Below are positions 9,729 to 17,077 of a stretch of DNA of 36,474 bases, piece by piece. Below the pieces are notes generated by a model. That model was given only the letters and a program-made list of their open reading frames with translations. It searched no databases and was not told the origin of the DNA. Position numbers and translations under genes: made by a program. Each line of letters starts with the position of its first letter. The first letter of the stretch is position 1. The DNA is taken from assembly GCA_041918155.1 (NCBI GenBank), contig JAYRWH010000087.1:1-36474 (forward strand), written 5' to 3'. The stretch comes from UBA668 sp041918155. GTDB taxonomy: Bacteria; Actinomycetota; Acidimicrobiia; Acidimicrobiales; Ilumatobacteraceae.

Positions 9729-9997
9729 GCGGCGCGGCCCATTCGCTTCTGCGCGCGCTCGGCCTCGTGCTGCTCCATCGCGGCGGAGTACTCGTAGTAC
9801 ATCTTGATGAACTGACCGATGACGCTGAACAGCACCAGCCCGATCATGAACAAAGGCTTGGTGCCGAGCCACCGGTCGAGGCCGTAGCCGATGCCGAGGA
9901 ATACGAGCACCACCAACGCGAAATCCATCCCACGCCCCAGCGTCTGGCCGGACTGCGAGTTCTGGTCGGCGGGGCGCCGGGGGGCAAGGACTTTCAC
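9725..9997 (-). CDS. AtpZ/AtpI-like small membrane protein
   Basis: About 90 residues: a polar N-terminus (VKVLAPRRPADQNSQSGQTL), two membrane helices (MDFALVVLVFLGIGYGLDRWLG; FMIGLVLFSVIGQFIKMYY), and a charged C-terminal tail. The GYGLDRWLGT turn is typical of the ATPase_gene1/AtpZ family that precedes atp operons. I chose the GTG at 9997 over an in-frame ATG at 10075, because the codons between them (GCT AGA TTG TGT ...) are unlike the rest of the genome and overlap a likely promoter. First gene of the atp operon and coupled to the AtpI-like gene by a 4-nt overlap. Confidence 0.75.
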   Translation of the reverse strand: MKVLAPRRPADQNSQSGQTLGRGMDFALVVLVFLGIGYGLDRWLGTKPLFMIGLVLFSVIGQFIKMYYEYSAAMEQHEAERAQKRMGRAA

Positions 9998-10028
9998 GGG
10001 AGAGCGGTTACCTCGGTTGCGCGCCGGA

Positions 10029-10040
10029 CTCAACGTTGAG
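10029..10040. promoter_or_regulatory. 12-bp palindrome in the atp operon leader
   Basis: CTCAACGTTGAG is a perfect 12-bp palindrome between the proposed atp promoter and the first start codon. It could be an operator or a small RNA hairpin; no regulator is known for it. Confidence 0.35.
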
Positions 10041-10064
10041 GCCCGAGCTTGTGAACGCGCACAC

Positions 10065-10095
10065 AATCTAGCCATGTCGCGGCGCTGCGGCGCAA
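10065..10095 (-). promoter_or_regulatory. Putative promoter of the atp operon
   Basis: On the minus strand TTGCGC (10095-10090) and TAGATT (10070-10065) are separated by 19 nt, a plausible -35/-10 pair. The start site would be near 10058, giving a leader of about 60 nt before the GTG at 9997. The local drop in GC supports it. Motif-based inference only. Confidence 0.4.
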
Positions 10096-10148
10096 CCCGG
10101 AGATTGCGATGTTGTGTCAGCCCCGGCCCGACCGACCCCCGACCCCAC

Positions 10149-10255
10149 CGTTTGAAGCCGCAAGCGCGGATAGTGACCGGAAGCCTTCAAACGAAATCAT
10201 CGAGTCGCAACGTTTGAAGGCGTACGGGCAGATGCCGCGCCGGAACCTTCAAACG
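10149..10255. repeat. Two tandem 45-bp inverted-repeat units 3' of wecA
   Basis: Two 45-bp units (10149-10193 and 10211-10255) each begin with CGTTTGAAG and end with CTTCAAACG. The second has perfect 10-bp arms (CGTTTGAAGG / CCTTCAAACG) around a 25-nt loop. The units agree at roughly 32 of 45 positions by eye, with the differences mostly in the loop. They begin 14 nt after the wecA stop, so they may act as a termination or 3'-protection structure, and together with the atp promoter fill the 272-bp gap between wecA and the atp operon. Confidence 0.75.
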
Positions 10256-10269
10256 CTGTGGGAGGGCGT

Positions 10270-11388
10270 TCAGCTCTTGCGGGCGCGGATCTGGGGGTGG
10301 AACACCGTGAACAGCACCAGGCCGAGCATCGCCGCCCCGATCGGCACGTAGCTCACGCCACTACCGGTGAACACCGGGTAGAGCACGAACGCCGACAACA
10401 GGGCCGTCCAGGCCCAAAGGATCAGCACCGCGCGGCGCTGGCCGTGGCCCATCTCGATGAGGCGGTGGTGGAGGTGCCCCTTGTCGGCCGACGCCACACC
10501 CTGCCGGCGCACGGCGCGGCGAAGGATCGCGAACAGGGTGTCGAGGATCGGCACACCGAGGATGAACAAGGGAATGAACAGCGGCGCGAGGAAGAAGTAG
10601 GTCTGGCCGATGTAGCGCTGTGCGTTGGGGTCGGCGCGCCCACCCACGACGCTGGTGCTGACGGCCATCAGCAGGCCGAGCAACAGGGCCCCGCCGTCGC
10701 CCATGAAGATGCGCGCCGGGTTGAAGTTGTGGGGCAGGAAGCCCATGCAGACCCCCACGGCCATGATCGCCACGAGCGGCCCAATGTTCGGCTGGGTGAG
10801 CATCCCGATGGACGGATCGGCGAGGTGTTGTGCGTAGAGGAAGAACGCACCGCCGGCGATGGCGACGATGCCCGCGGCCAACCCGTCGAGGCCGTCGATG
10901 AAGTTGATCGCGCTGGTCATCCCGAGCAGCCACAGCACCGTGATGAGCGGCACCCAGTCGTCGCTGAGGATGTACACGTCCATGAACGGCAGGCGGAAGT
11001 AGAACATCGTGACGCCGTACACGACGAGCACCACGCCCACCAGGACGGTGCCGATCATCTTGGCCGGGGCGGAGATCTCGCGGATGTCGTCGATGAACCC
11101 GATGATGAACATCAGCGCTGCGGCGAACAGCACCCCGCGGGGCTCGGAGTTGCGGGCGAAGATCGGGTCGAAGGCGTCCATCAACCGCGCCACGCCGAAC
11201 GCGACTACGAAGCCGATGAACATCGCGATGCCGCCGACATCGGGGGTGGCGACCTTGTGGATGCGCCGCGGGTCCGGCTGCACCACCCAACCCACGCGGC
11301 GGGCCACCTTGACGACGACGGGGGTGGTGACGAAGGTGACCGCGGCGGCGATCGCCCCGATCAGCAGGTAGGCGCCGGTGCCGGGCAT
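10270..11388 (-). CDS. wecA: Polyprenyl-phosphate GlcNAc-1-phosphate transferase (WecA/TagO type)
   Basis: Integral membrane enzyme that moves a sugar-1-phosphate from a UDP-sugar to polyprenyl phosphate, starting cell-wall linker or surface polysaccharide synthesis. 372 residues with about 10-11 membrane helices. Motifs: the DD pair at residues 100-101 (GFIDDIR), NFIDGLDG at 162-169, MGDGGA at 229-234, and DKGHLHHRL at 302-310. The His-rich last motif marks the WecA/TagO branch rather than MraY. In mycobacteria wecA also sits directly upstream of the atp operon. The ATG overlaps the stop of the upstream membrane-protein gene (ATGA). The sugar donor is inferred, not seen. Confidence 0.9.
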   Translation of the reverse strand: MPGTGAYLLIGAIAAAVTFVTTPVVVKVARRVGWVVQPDPRRIHKVATPDVGGIAMFIGFVVAFGVARLMDAFDPIFARNSEPRGVLFAAALMFIIGFIDDIREISAPAKMIGTVLVGVVLVVYGVTMFYFRLPFMDVYILSDDWVPLITVLWLLGMTSAINFIDGLDGLAAGIVAIAGGAFFLYAQHLADPSIGMLTQPNIGPLVAIMAVGVCMGFLPHNFNPARIFMGDGGALLLGLLMAVSTSVVGGRADPNAQRYIGQTYFFLAPLFIPLFILGVPILDTLFAILRRAVRRQGVASADKGHLHHRLIEMGHGQRRAVLILWAWTALLSAFVLYPVFTGSGVSYVPIGAAMLGLVLFTVFHPQIRARKS

Positions 11389-11897
11389 CAGTCGCGCCGG
11401 CCCTGGTGTTCGGGGATCTTCACGTCCTGGTGGTGCTGCCCGTGGAAGCCGTGCCAGCCGAACCAGCCGGCAACAGCAATCGCGAGCACGGAGTAGACGA
11501 GCGCGGCAGGTCCCTTACCAAAGGCATGGCCGATGACCACCCGCATCCAGTCGAGATACGGCACGAGCGGGATGCGCTTGGCGTCGTGGTGCTCGCGGAA
11601 CCAGCTGATGACGAGGTAGCGCTCGACGTAGTACAACGCGAACGCGATCGCGACGACCGTGATGAGTATGGCCACGACGGCAGCTCGCCGGCCGGGACGC
11701 TGCGCTCCGATGTAGACGCCGTACGCCACCCCGAAGCCGATCGCGGGCATCAAGTAAGTGGTCATCGTCGTCGTGCCCACCACGACGACGAACCACAGCG
11801 CACCGGCCGCGAGGCCAGCGCCGAGGCCGAACACGGTGCCCCTCAGCAGGTTCTTGCCCGGCCGCGACGGCCGGGTTGCGGGGTCCTGCTCAGTCAC
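11388..11897 (-). CDS. Small four-helix membrane protein, unknown function
   Basis: 169 residues, not recognised. A basic N-terminus (ATRPSRPGKNLLRG) is followed by about four membrane helices (TVFGLGAGLAAGALWFVVVV; MPAIGFGVAYGVYIG; AVVAILITVVAIAFALYYVE; GPAALVYSVLAIAVAGWFGW) and a His-rich cytosolic tail (HGFHGQHHQD). The GTG start at 11897 has no Shine-Dalgarno but a TAAGGT box 8 nt upstream. Its stop overlaps the wecA ATG, so the two are co-translated, suggesting an envelope-related role (inference). Confidence 0.8.
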   Translation of the reverse strand: MTEQDPATRPSRPGKNLLRGTVFGLGAGLAAGALWFVVVVGTTTMTTYLMPAIGFGVAYGVYIGAQRPGRRAAVVAILITVVAIAFALYYVERYLVISWFREHHDAKRIPLVPYLDWMRVVIGHAFGKGPAALVYSVLAIAVAGWFGWHGFHGQHHQDVKIPEHQGRRD

Positions 11898-11905
11898 GGG
11901 TGTCC

Positions 11906-11911
11906 ACCTTA
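11906..11911 (-). promoter_or_regulatory. Putative leaderless -10 box of the membrane protein-wecA unit
   Basis: TAAGGT on the minus strand ends 8 nt before the GTG at 11897, inside the 27-bp gap after glyA. It fits the TANNNT consensus and suggests that this pair can be transcribed apart from glyA. Confidence 0.4.
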
Positions 11912-11924
11912 GCGATGGGGTACC

Positions 11925-13172
11925 TCAGCCGTAGGCAGGGAAACGCCCGCAGAGCGTGGCCACTTCCGCCCGCGCCGCCGCGATCAGGGTTTCGTCGCCA
12001 CGGTGGCGCAGCACGCGGGCGATGAGTTCGGCGACGTGCACCATCTCCGGCTCCTTCATGCCCTGGGTGGTGACCGAGGGCGTGCCGATGCGCACACCGC
12101 TGGTGACGAACGGGCTGCGCGGATCGTCGGGGATACTGTTTTTGTTGAGCGTGATCCCGGCCAGGTCGAGCACGGCCTGGGCCTCCTTGCCAGTGAGTTC
12201 GGCATCGAACGGGCGCAGATCGACCACCATCATGTGGATGTCCGTACCGCCGCTGACCAAACGGAACCCCTGATGCACGAGCGCCTCGGCGAGCGCGCTC
12301 GCGTTCTTGACGATCTGGGCCGCGTAGTCCTGAAAGCTGGGCTGCAGCGCCTCGAAGAACGCCACTGCCTTGCCGGCGATGACGTGCTCGAGCGGACCAC
12401 CCTGCCAGCCGGGGAACACGGCCTTGTCGATCGCCGCGGCGTGCTCGGCCTTCGAGAGGATGCAGCCGCCGCGCGGGCCGCGCAGCGTCTTGTGGGTGGT
12501 GAACGTGACGATGTCGGCGTAGGGCACCGGGTTGGGGTGTTGGTTGCCGGCGATGAGGCCGGCGATGTGCGCGGCATCGAACATGAACAACGCACCCACC
12601 TCGTCGGCGATCGCCTTGAACGCGGCCGGGTCGATGCGCCGCGTGTAGCTCGTGGTGCCGGCCACGATCAGCTTCGGACGGTGTTCGAGCGCGAGGTCGC
12701 GCACCTGCTCCATGTCGATGCGCTCGTCACCGGGGGCCACCTTGTAGGCGACGAAGTGGTAGAGCTTGCCGCTGGCATTGACCGGCGAGCCGTGGGTGAG
12801 GTGGCCACCGTGGTCGAGCGAGAGGCCGAGCACCGTATCGCCCGGCTGGATGACCGCCTGGTAGGCGCACATGTTCGCGTTCGCGCCCGAGTGCGGCTGC
12901 ACATTCGCGTGATCGGCGCCGAAGAGCTGCTTGACGCGGTCGATCGCGAGCTGTTCGATCTCGTCGACCACCAGGTTGCCGCCGTAGTAGCGCTTGCCCG
13001 GGTAACCCTCTGAGTACTTGTTGGTGAGCACACTGCCCACGGCGCGCATGACGGCGGGCGAGGTGAAGTTCTCGCTGGCGATCAGCTGCAGGCCCGTGAC
13101 CTGGCGCTGCACCTCCTCGTCGATGAGCCCGAAGAGCTCGGTGTCGGGGGTGGTGTCGCTCGGGAAGGGCAT
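11925..13172 (-). CDS. glyA: Serine hydroxymethyltransferase
   Basis: PLP enzyme interconverting serine and glycine while loading tetrahydrofolate with a one-carbon unit. 415 residues, normal length. Conserved blocks: ASENFTS (32-38), NKYSEGYPGKRYYGG (51-65), PHSGANANMCAY (93-104) and the PLP-lysine motif TTHKTLRGPRGG with Lys228. The C-terminal GITLNKNSIP and SGVRIGTPSVTTQGM are also present. The ATG at 13172 lies 1 nt after the rpiB stop, so the two form an operon; the frame is open upstream but those codons lie inside rpiB. Confidence 0.98.
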   Translation of the reverse strand: MPFPSDTTPDTELFGLIDEEVQRQVTGLQLIASENFTSPAVMRAVGSVLTNKYSEGYPGKRYYGGNLVVDEIEQLAIDRVKQLFGADHANVQPHSGANANMCAYQAVIQPGDTVLGLSLDHGGHLTHGSPVNASGKLYHFVAYKVAPGDERIDMEQVRDLALEHRPKLIVAGTTSYTRRIDPAAFKAIADEVGALFMFDAAHIAGLIAGNQHPNPVPYADIVTFTTHKTLRGPRGGCILSKAEHAAAIDKAVFPGWQGGPLEHVIAGKAVAFFEALQPSFQDYAAQIVKNASALAEALVHQGFRLVSGGTDIHMMVVDLRPFDAELTGKEAQAVLDLAGITLNKNSIPDDPRSPFVTSGVRIGTPSVTTQGMKEPEMVHVAELIARVLRHRGDETLIAAARAEVATLCGRFPAYG

Positions 13173-13173
13173 G

Positions 13174-13689
13174 TCATGACTCCGGGGTGGGGGGCGGGGG
13201 TGGCGGGGGGCTGAACGGGGAGAGCGCTGCGAGCGCCGTCCGCGTCTCTTCGGCCTCGATGGCCATGACCAGCTCCACGCGGCGGGCGTGGCGGCCACCC
13301 TCGAACGGGGTGGCCAAGAACGTGGCGAGGATCTCCTCGGCGAGGCCGACGCCGACGACGCGCCCACCGATGCTCAGTACATTGGCGTCGTTGTGGGCGC
13401 GGGCCATGCGGGCGGTGTAGAGGTCGTTGCACAGGGCGGCGCGCACACCGTGCACCTTGTTGGCGGCGAGCTGCTCACCCTGGCCGCTGCCGCCGATGAC
13501 GATGCCGAGGTGGGCATCGGCATCGCGCACGGCACGGCCGACGGCGGCACAGATCGGCGGGTAGTCGCACGCCTCGGTGTTGTTCGTGCCCATGTCGAGC
13601 ACGTCGTGACCATCACGCACGAGCACCCCGACCAGGTGCTTCTTGAGGTCGTAGCCGGCGTGGTCGGAGCCGATGGCGATCCGTGACAT
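13174..13689 (-). CDS. rpiB: Ribose-5-phosphate isomerase B
   Basis: Interconverts ribose-5-phosphate and ribulose-5-phosphate. 171 residues beginning MSRIAIGSDHAGYDLKKHL. The active-site loop GGSGQGEQLAANK has Glu72 where the E. coli enzyme has a catalytic Cys, as in the mycobacterial type. The protein ends in a Pro-rich tail (SPFSPPPPPPPTPES) absent from typical homologues. The start at 13689 is set by homology and by a TACACT box exactly 7 nt upstream (leaderless). Followed 1 nt later by glyA. Confidence 0.96.
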   Translation of the reverse strand: MSRIAIGSDHAGYDLKKHLVGVLVRDGHDVLDMGTNNTEACDYPPICAAVGRAVRDADAHLGIVIGGSGQGEQLAANKVHGVRAALCNDLYTARMARAHNDANVLSIGGRVVGVGLAEEILATFLATPFEGGRHARRVELVMAIEAEETRTALAALSPFSPPPPPPPTPES

Positions 13690-13696
13690 CGCTGCG

Positions 13697-13770
13697 AGTG
13701 TAGGTGGCCGGGCCGGTTCGTCCCGCTCGCGGTTGACAGTTCGTACGAAGTGGCCGCAGCTTCGTACCCT
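13697..13770. promoter_or_regulatory. Divergent promoter region with palindromic site (rpiB / thiolase-like)
   Basis: The 89-bp gap holds two outward -10-like boxes: TACACT (minus, 13702-13697) 7 nt before rpiB and TACCCT (plus, 13765-13770) 8 nt before the thiolase-like ATG. Between them TTCGTACGAA (13740-13749) is a perfect 10-bp palindrome. GTACGAAG (13743-13750) is repeated inverted as CTTCGTAC (13760-13767), overlapping the plus-strand -10. This looks like an operator for a repressor of the thiolase-like gene. Inference from symmetry. Confidence 0.5.
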
Positions 13771-13778
13771 GGGCAGCG

Positions 13779-15272
13779 ATGCCCCTCGATCCACGCACAC
13801 CGGTGCTCGTCGGCGCCGGCCAGTTCCTCAACCGCACGAGTTCGTCAGGCGGTGGCCTCGACGACGCGCTCGACCCCTCCATGCTGATGGCCGAGGCCGT
13901 CCGGGCGGCCGCTGCCGACGCCGGACTCGCCACCGTGCCCCAGCCCGATTCCTGGCGGGTGGTGTCGCTGCTCAGCTGGCGCTACGGCGATCCGGCGTGG
14001 GTGGTGGCCGAGCGGCTGGGGCTGGAGCCCGGCGACACGGCCGTCACCACGATGGGGGGCAACAGCCCGCAGTCGTTGGTGAGCGCCACCGCGCGCGACA
14101 TCGCCGCCGGCCGCTGCGACCTGGCCGTGCTGACCGGCGGCGAGGCCTGGCGCACACGCAATCGGGCCAGGGCCGCGGGGGTTGACTTGGGCTGGCCGAA
14201 GGCGCCCGAGGGGCGCATGCCGCGCCTCATCGGCGACGACCTCACCATGAACCACGAGCACGAACTCGCCCGCGGCATCGCCATGCCGGTGCAGGTGTAC
14301 CCGATGTTCGAGACCGCCATCCGCGCTGCGGCAGGGCGCTCCGTCGAGGAGCAGCAGGTGCTCGCGAGCGAACTGTGGTCGCGGTTCTCGGCGGTGGCTG
14401 CGACGAACCCGCACGCATGGCTGCGGACCGCGATGTCCGCTGAGGAGATCCGTACCCCCGGCGACCGCAACCGGATGATCGGCTTCCCGTACACGAAGTC
14501 GATGAACTCGAACAACGACGTCGACATGGCGGCTGCGCTCATCATGTGCAGCGCGCAGCGGGCCGAGGCGCTGGGGGTTCCCCGCGATCGCTGGGTGTTC
14601 CCACACTCGGGCACCGACTGCCACGAGCACCCGTACATCTCGCACCGCTGGAGCTTCGCCGAAACGCCGGCAGTCCGTCTCGGCGGTCAGCTGGCGCTGG
14701 AACTGGCCGGCATGGGTATCGACGACATCGGCCTGGTCGACCTCTATTCGTGCTTCCCCTCGGCCGTGCAGTTGGGGGCGCAGAGCCTCGGGCTCTCGCT
14801 CGCCCGCGAGCTCACTCTCACCGGCGGGCTGACCTTCGCCGGGGGCCCGTGGAACAACTACGTCATGCACTCCATCGCCGCGATGATGGGCGCGTTGCGT
14901 GCTGCACCCGACGGAGAGCGGGGCCTGATCTGGGGAAACGGCGGGTACGCGACGAAGCACGCGTTCGGCGTGTACTCGTGCGATCCGCCCTCCGAGGGTT
15001 TCCGCTGGGCGTACCCGCAGGCCGAGATCGACGCCCTGCCCGCCCGTTCGCTCGCGGTCGATGCCAGCGGCGACGTGGTGATCGAGGCCTACACGATCAT
15101 GCATTCACGCGCGGGTGAGCCGGAGACCGCGCTTGCCGCCGTGCTGTTGCCCGACGGCCGCCGAGCGTGGGCCAGCTCGTCCGACCCGGTGGTGGCCGCG
15201 GCGATGTGCGTCGGTGAGTGGGTCGGCCGCGCCGCCGCCCTCACCGCCGACGGCATCCTCCGGCCGAGCTGA
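13779..15272 (+). CDS. Thiolase-like protein (acetyl-CoA acetyltransferase family, type-1-like)
   Basis: 497 residues with thiolase-fold landmarks: TPVLVGAGQF at the start, GGNSPQSLVSAT, ACxCoA-type loops, the SCFPSAVQ segment where classical thiolases have NEAFA, and GGLTFAGGPWNNYVMHS where they have the GG...GHP motif. The nucleophilic Cys expected near GGNSPQ is not there, as in mycobacterial thiolase-like type 1 proteins, which also carry an extra C-terminal domain; residues from about 400 (EGFRWAYPQAEIDALPARSL...) would be it. The catalytic role is therefore unsure: an acyl-CoA binding or lyase-type function is as likely as thiolysis. Probably leaderless. Confidence 0.82.
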   Translation: MPLDPRTPVLVGAGQFLNRTSSSGGGLDDALDPSMLMAEAVRAAAADAGLATVPQPDSWRVVSLLSWRYGDPAWVVAERLGLEPGDTAVTTMGGNSPQSLVSATARDIAAGRCDLAVLTGGEAWRTRNRARAAGVDLGWPKAPEGRMPRLIGDDLTMNHEHELARGIAMPVQVYPMFETAIRAAAGRSVEEQQVLASELWSRFSAVAATNPHAWLRTAMSAEEIRTPGDRNRMIGFPYTKSMNSNNDVDMAAALIMCSAQRAEALGVPRDRWVFPHSGTDCHEHPYISHRWSFAETPAVRLGGQLALELAGMGIDDIGLVDLYSCFPSAVQLGAQSLGLSLARELTLTGGLTFAGGPWNNYVMHSIAAMMGALRAAPDGERGLIWGNGGYATKHAFGVYSCDPPSEGFRWAYPQAEIDALPARSLAVDASGDVVIEAYTIMHSRAGEPETALAAVLLPDGRRAWASSSDPVVAAAMCVGEWVGRAAALTADGILRPS

Positions 15273-15278
15273 CCTCCA

Positions 15279-15321
15279 AGTCGGCGTTCAGGCGGGCTCT
15301 CAGCCCGCTTCAGCGCCGACT
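15279..15321. terminator. Bidirectional hairpin between convergent genes
   Basis: Outer arms AGTCGGCG (15279-15286) and CGCCGACT (15314-15321) and inner arms GCGGGCT (15292-15298) and AGCCCGC (15302-15308) with a 3-nt loop form a long stem with a small internal mismatch. It fills the gap between the thiolase-like stop and the converging lipoprotein stop, so it can terminate both. There is no T-run on either side. Confidence 0.7.
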
Positions 15322-16076
15322 CACACCTGGTCGCCGACGCCGCTGCTCGCCAGGTCGGGACAGTACTGCGAGAGATAGATGTCGGTGAGCGGCTTGGCCA
15401 CGCCCGACACGTCGAGGCTCGGGTCCTGACCGAACGACGTGACGGCGGCGTCGAACTGCTGGGCGGCCTGAGCGACGAACTCCTCGAGGTGCGGCGCGAG
15501 CGTGGGCACGCCGATCACCGGCTGCTCGGGCACTCGGCGGCGCAGAGCGCGCTCCCACGCGGCGGCCAACTCCTGAAGATCGTCGTCCGTGGCGCCGAGG
15601 TCGCGCATGATCTGCAAAGCCTTCTGCGCACGGCGATCGAACGGGCCGATGAACGAAGTGAGCACCACCGACCGCTCGATGAGCAGCTCGGTGGGCCAGT
15701 TCGAAGCGATGCCGTGGACGGCGCTGGACAGGCGGGCGGCGGCGATCATCTCCAGCCGCGTGATCTCCACGCTCGACACGTCGCCGAAGGCGTTGGCGAC
15801 CGCGATGGCCTGCAGCGTGCCCGCATACACCGCCCACGATGCGCAGTACACGTCGGCGTCGTCGAGCCCGGGCACCCCCGTGGGTTCCGTGGGGGCCACC
15901 GGGCCGGAGGTAGCGGGCGTGACAGCTGACCCACTCGTGGATGCGCCGGCAGCGCTCGTGGAAGCACGCGCGAGCGTCGTGGTCGGCGCCGATGTCGCCG
16001 TCTCCCCGCTGTCGGTGCACGCCACGAGCGCGACCATCGCGCCCGTCGCCACCGCCCATGCACTGATCAGCCTCAC
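15321..16076 (-). CDS. Putative lipoprotein, unknown function
   Basis: 251 residues. The N-terminus VRLISAWAVATGAMVALVAC is a lipoprotein signal with the modifiable Cys at residue 20 in lipobox LVAC. A Ser/Thr/Ala-rich linker of about 45 residues follows, then a largely helical domain (ADVYCASWAVYAG...) with Cys in DVYCASW and SQYCPDL. No recognised domain. The GTG at 16076 gives a proper signal peptide and has TACAGT 7 nt upstream; the open frame further upstream lies within the divergent hydrolase gene. Likely anchored outside the cell membrane. Confidence 0.78.
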   Translation of the reverse strand: MRLISAWAVATGAMVALVACTDSGETATSAPTTTLARASTSAAGASTSGSAVTPATSGPVAPTEPTGVPGLDDADVYCASWAVYAGTLQAIAVANAFGDVSSVEITRLEMIAAARLSSAVHGIASNWPTELLIERSVVLTSFIGPFDRRAQKALQIMRDLGATDDDLQELAAAWERALRRRVPEQPVIGVPTLAPHLEEFVAQAAQQFDAAVTSFGQDPSLDVSGVAKPLTDIYLSQYCPDLASSGVGDQV

Positions 16077-16083
16077 ACGGGCG

Positions 16084-16089
16084 ACTGTA
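16084..16089 (-). promoter_or_regulatory. Putative leaderless -10 box of the lipoprotein gene
   Basis: TACAGT on the minus strand ends 7 nt before the GTG at 16076. It lies in the 34-bp gap shared with the divergent nucleoside hydrolase gene, for which no clear -10 box could be placed. Confidence 0.45.
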
Positions 16090-16110
16090 ACGGTGGCAAG
16101 CTCTGCGGTG

Positions 16111-17064
16111 ATGTCGCCCACTGCACCCACAGCGCCCGGCCCGCTGCCCATCATCCTCGACTGTGATCCCGGCCACGACGACGCGATCGCGATCGTCGTC
16201 GCCGCCCGCCACACCGAGCTCGTCGGAATCACGACGGTGAGCGGCAACGCGCCCCTGGCCGCCACCACGCGCAACGCGATCATCATGCGCGACCTGCTCG
16301 GCCTGGACTGCCCGGTGCACGCCGGCTCGAACCGGCCGCTTCTCAGGGAGCCCCGCCATGCCGGCTATGTGCACGGCGTGAGTGGGCTCGACGGCGCCGA
16401 TCTGCCCGAACCGAGCGGACCCCCGGCCAGCCACGACGCCGTCGGCTACCTCATCGAGACGTGTCGCGCACAGGAGGGCATCTGGCTCGTGCCCACCGGG
16501 CCGCTGACCAACATCGCGCTCGCCTTGCGTTCGGCGCCCGACCTCGCTCGGCGCATCGCCGGTATCTCGCTGATGGGCGGTGGCACATTCGGTAACAGCA
16601 CCGCTGCCGCCGAGTTCAACCTGCTCTGCGATCCCGAGGCCGCCGACATCGTGTTCTCCTACGGCGGGCCGCTCATCATGGCCGGCCTTGACGTCACCCA
16701 CCAGTTCCAGGCCATCCCCGAGCGGATCGACATGGTGCGCGAGCTTTCCGGCCACCTCGCGGCGGTTCTCGCCGACCTGTTCGACTTCTTCAGCAGCACG
16801 TACCGTTCGCGCCATCACCACATCGCCGGTGCGGCCGTGCACGACCCGTGCGCGGTGATGGCCCTCACCCACCCCCGCCTGTTCACCCGCCGGTTCGCGC
16901 ACGTGGCGATCGAGACCCACGGTCGACTCACCGCCGGCATGACGGTGATCGACCAGCGCGATCTGAAGGAAGTACCCGACCCCAACTGCGACCTGCTCAC
17001 CGGCGTCGATGCCGAAGCCGCCTGGCAAGTCGTGGTCGAGGCCATCGCCCACTTCTCCCACTGA
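16111..17064 (+). CDS. Nucleoside hydrolase (IUNH family)
   Basis: Cleaves the N-glycosidic bond of ribonucleosides, giving base and ribose, for salvage. 317 residues. The calcium-binding Asp cluster DCDPGHDD is at residues 17-24, followed by GITTVSGNA, the VPTGPLTNIALAL block, and AAVHDPCAVMAL with the conserved His-Asp. Substrate preference cannot be read from the sequence. The ATG at 16111 places the Asp cluster at the usual distance from the N-terminus. It is followed 13 nt later by the peptidase gene, with which it probably forms an operon. Confidence 0.93.
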   Translation: MSPTAPTAPGPLPIILDCDPGHDDAIAIVVAARHTELVGITTVSGNAPLAATTRNAIIMRDLLGLDCPVHAGSNRPLLREPRHAGYVHGVSGLDGADLPEPSGPPASHDAVGYLIETCRAQEGIWLVPTGPLTNIALALRSAPDLARRIAGISLMGGGTFGNSTAAAEFNLLCDPEAADIVFSYGGPLIMAGLDVTHQFQAIPERIDMVRELSGHLAAVLADLFDFFSSTYRSRHHHIAGAAVHDPCAVMALTHPRLFTRRFAHVAIETHGRLTAGMTVIDQRDLKEVPDPNCDLLTGVDAEAAWQVVVEAIAHFSH

Positions 17065-17077
17065 CCCGGAGTTCCAC

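Noticed and set aside
9998..10075. N-terminal extension of the AtpZ-like protein to an ATG at 10075
   Set aside because: Codon use is atypical and the stretch overlaps the proposed promoter; the conserved protein begins shortly after the GTG at 9997.
10149..10255. CRISPR-like array
   Set aside because: Only two units, each an inverted repeat, with loops partly alike; no unique spacers and no cas genes.
10258..11496. 412-codon plus-strand open frame over wecA
   Set aside because: Shadow of wecA; the minus strand carries all family motifs, while this frame gives a His/Asp/Glu/Gln-rich translation.
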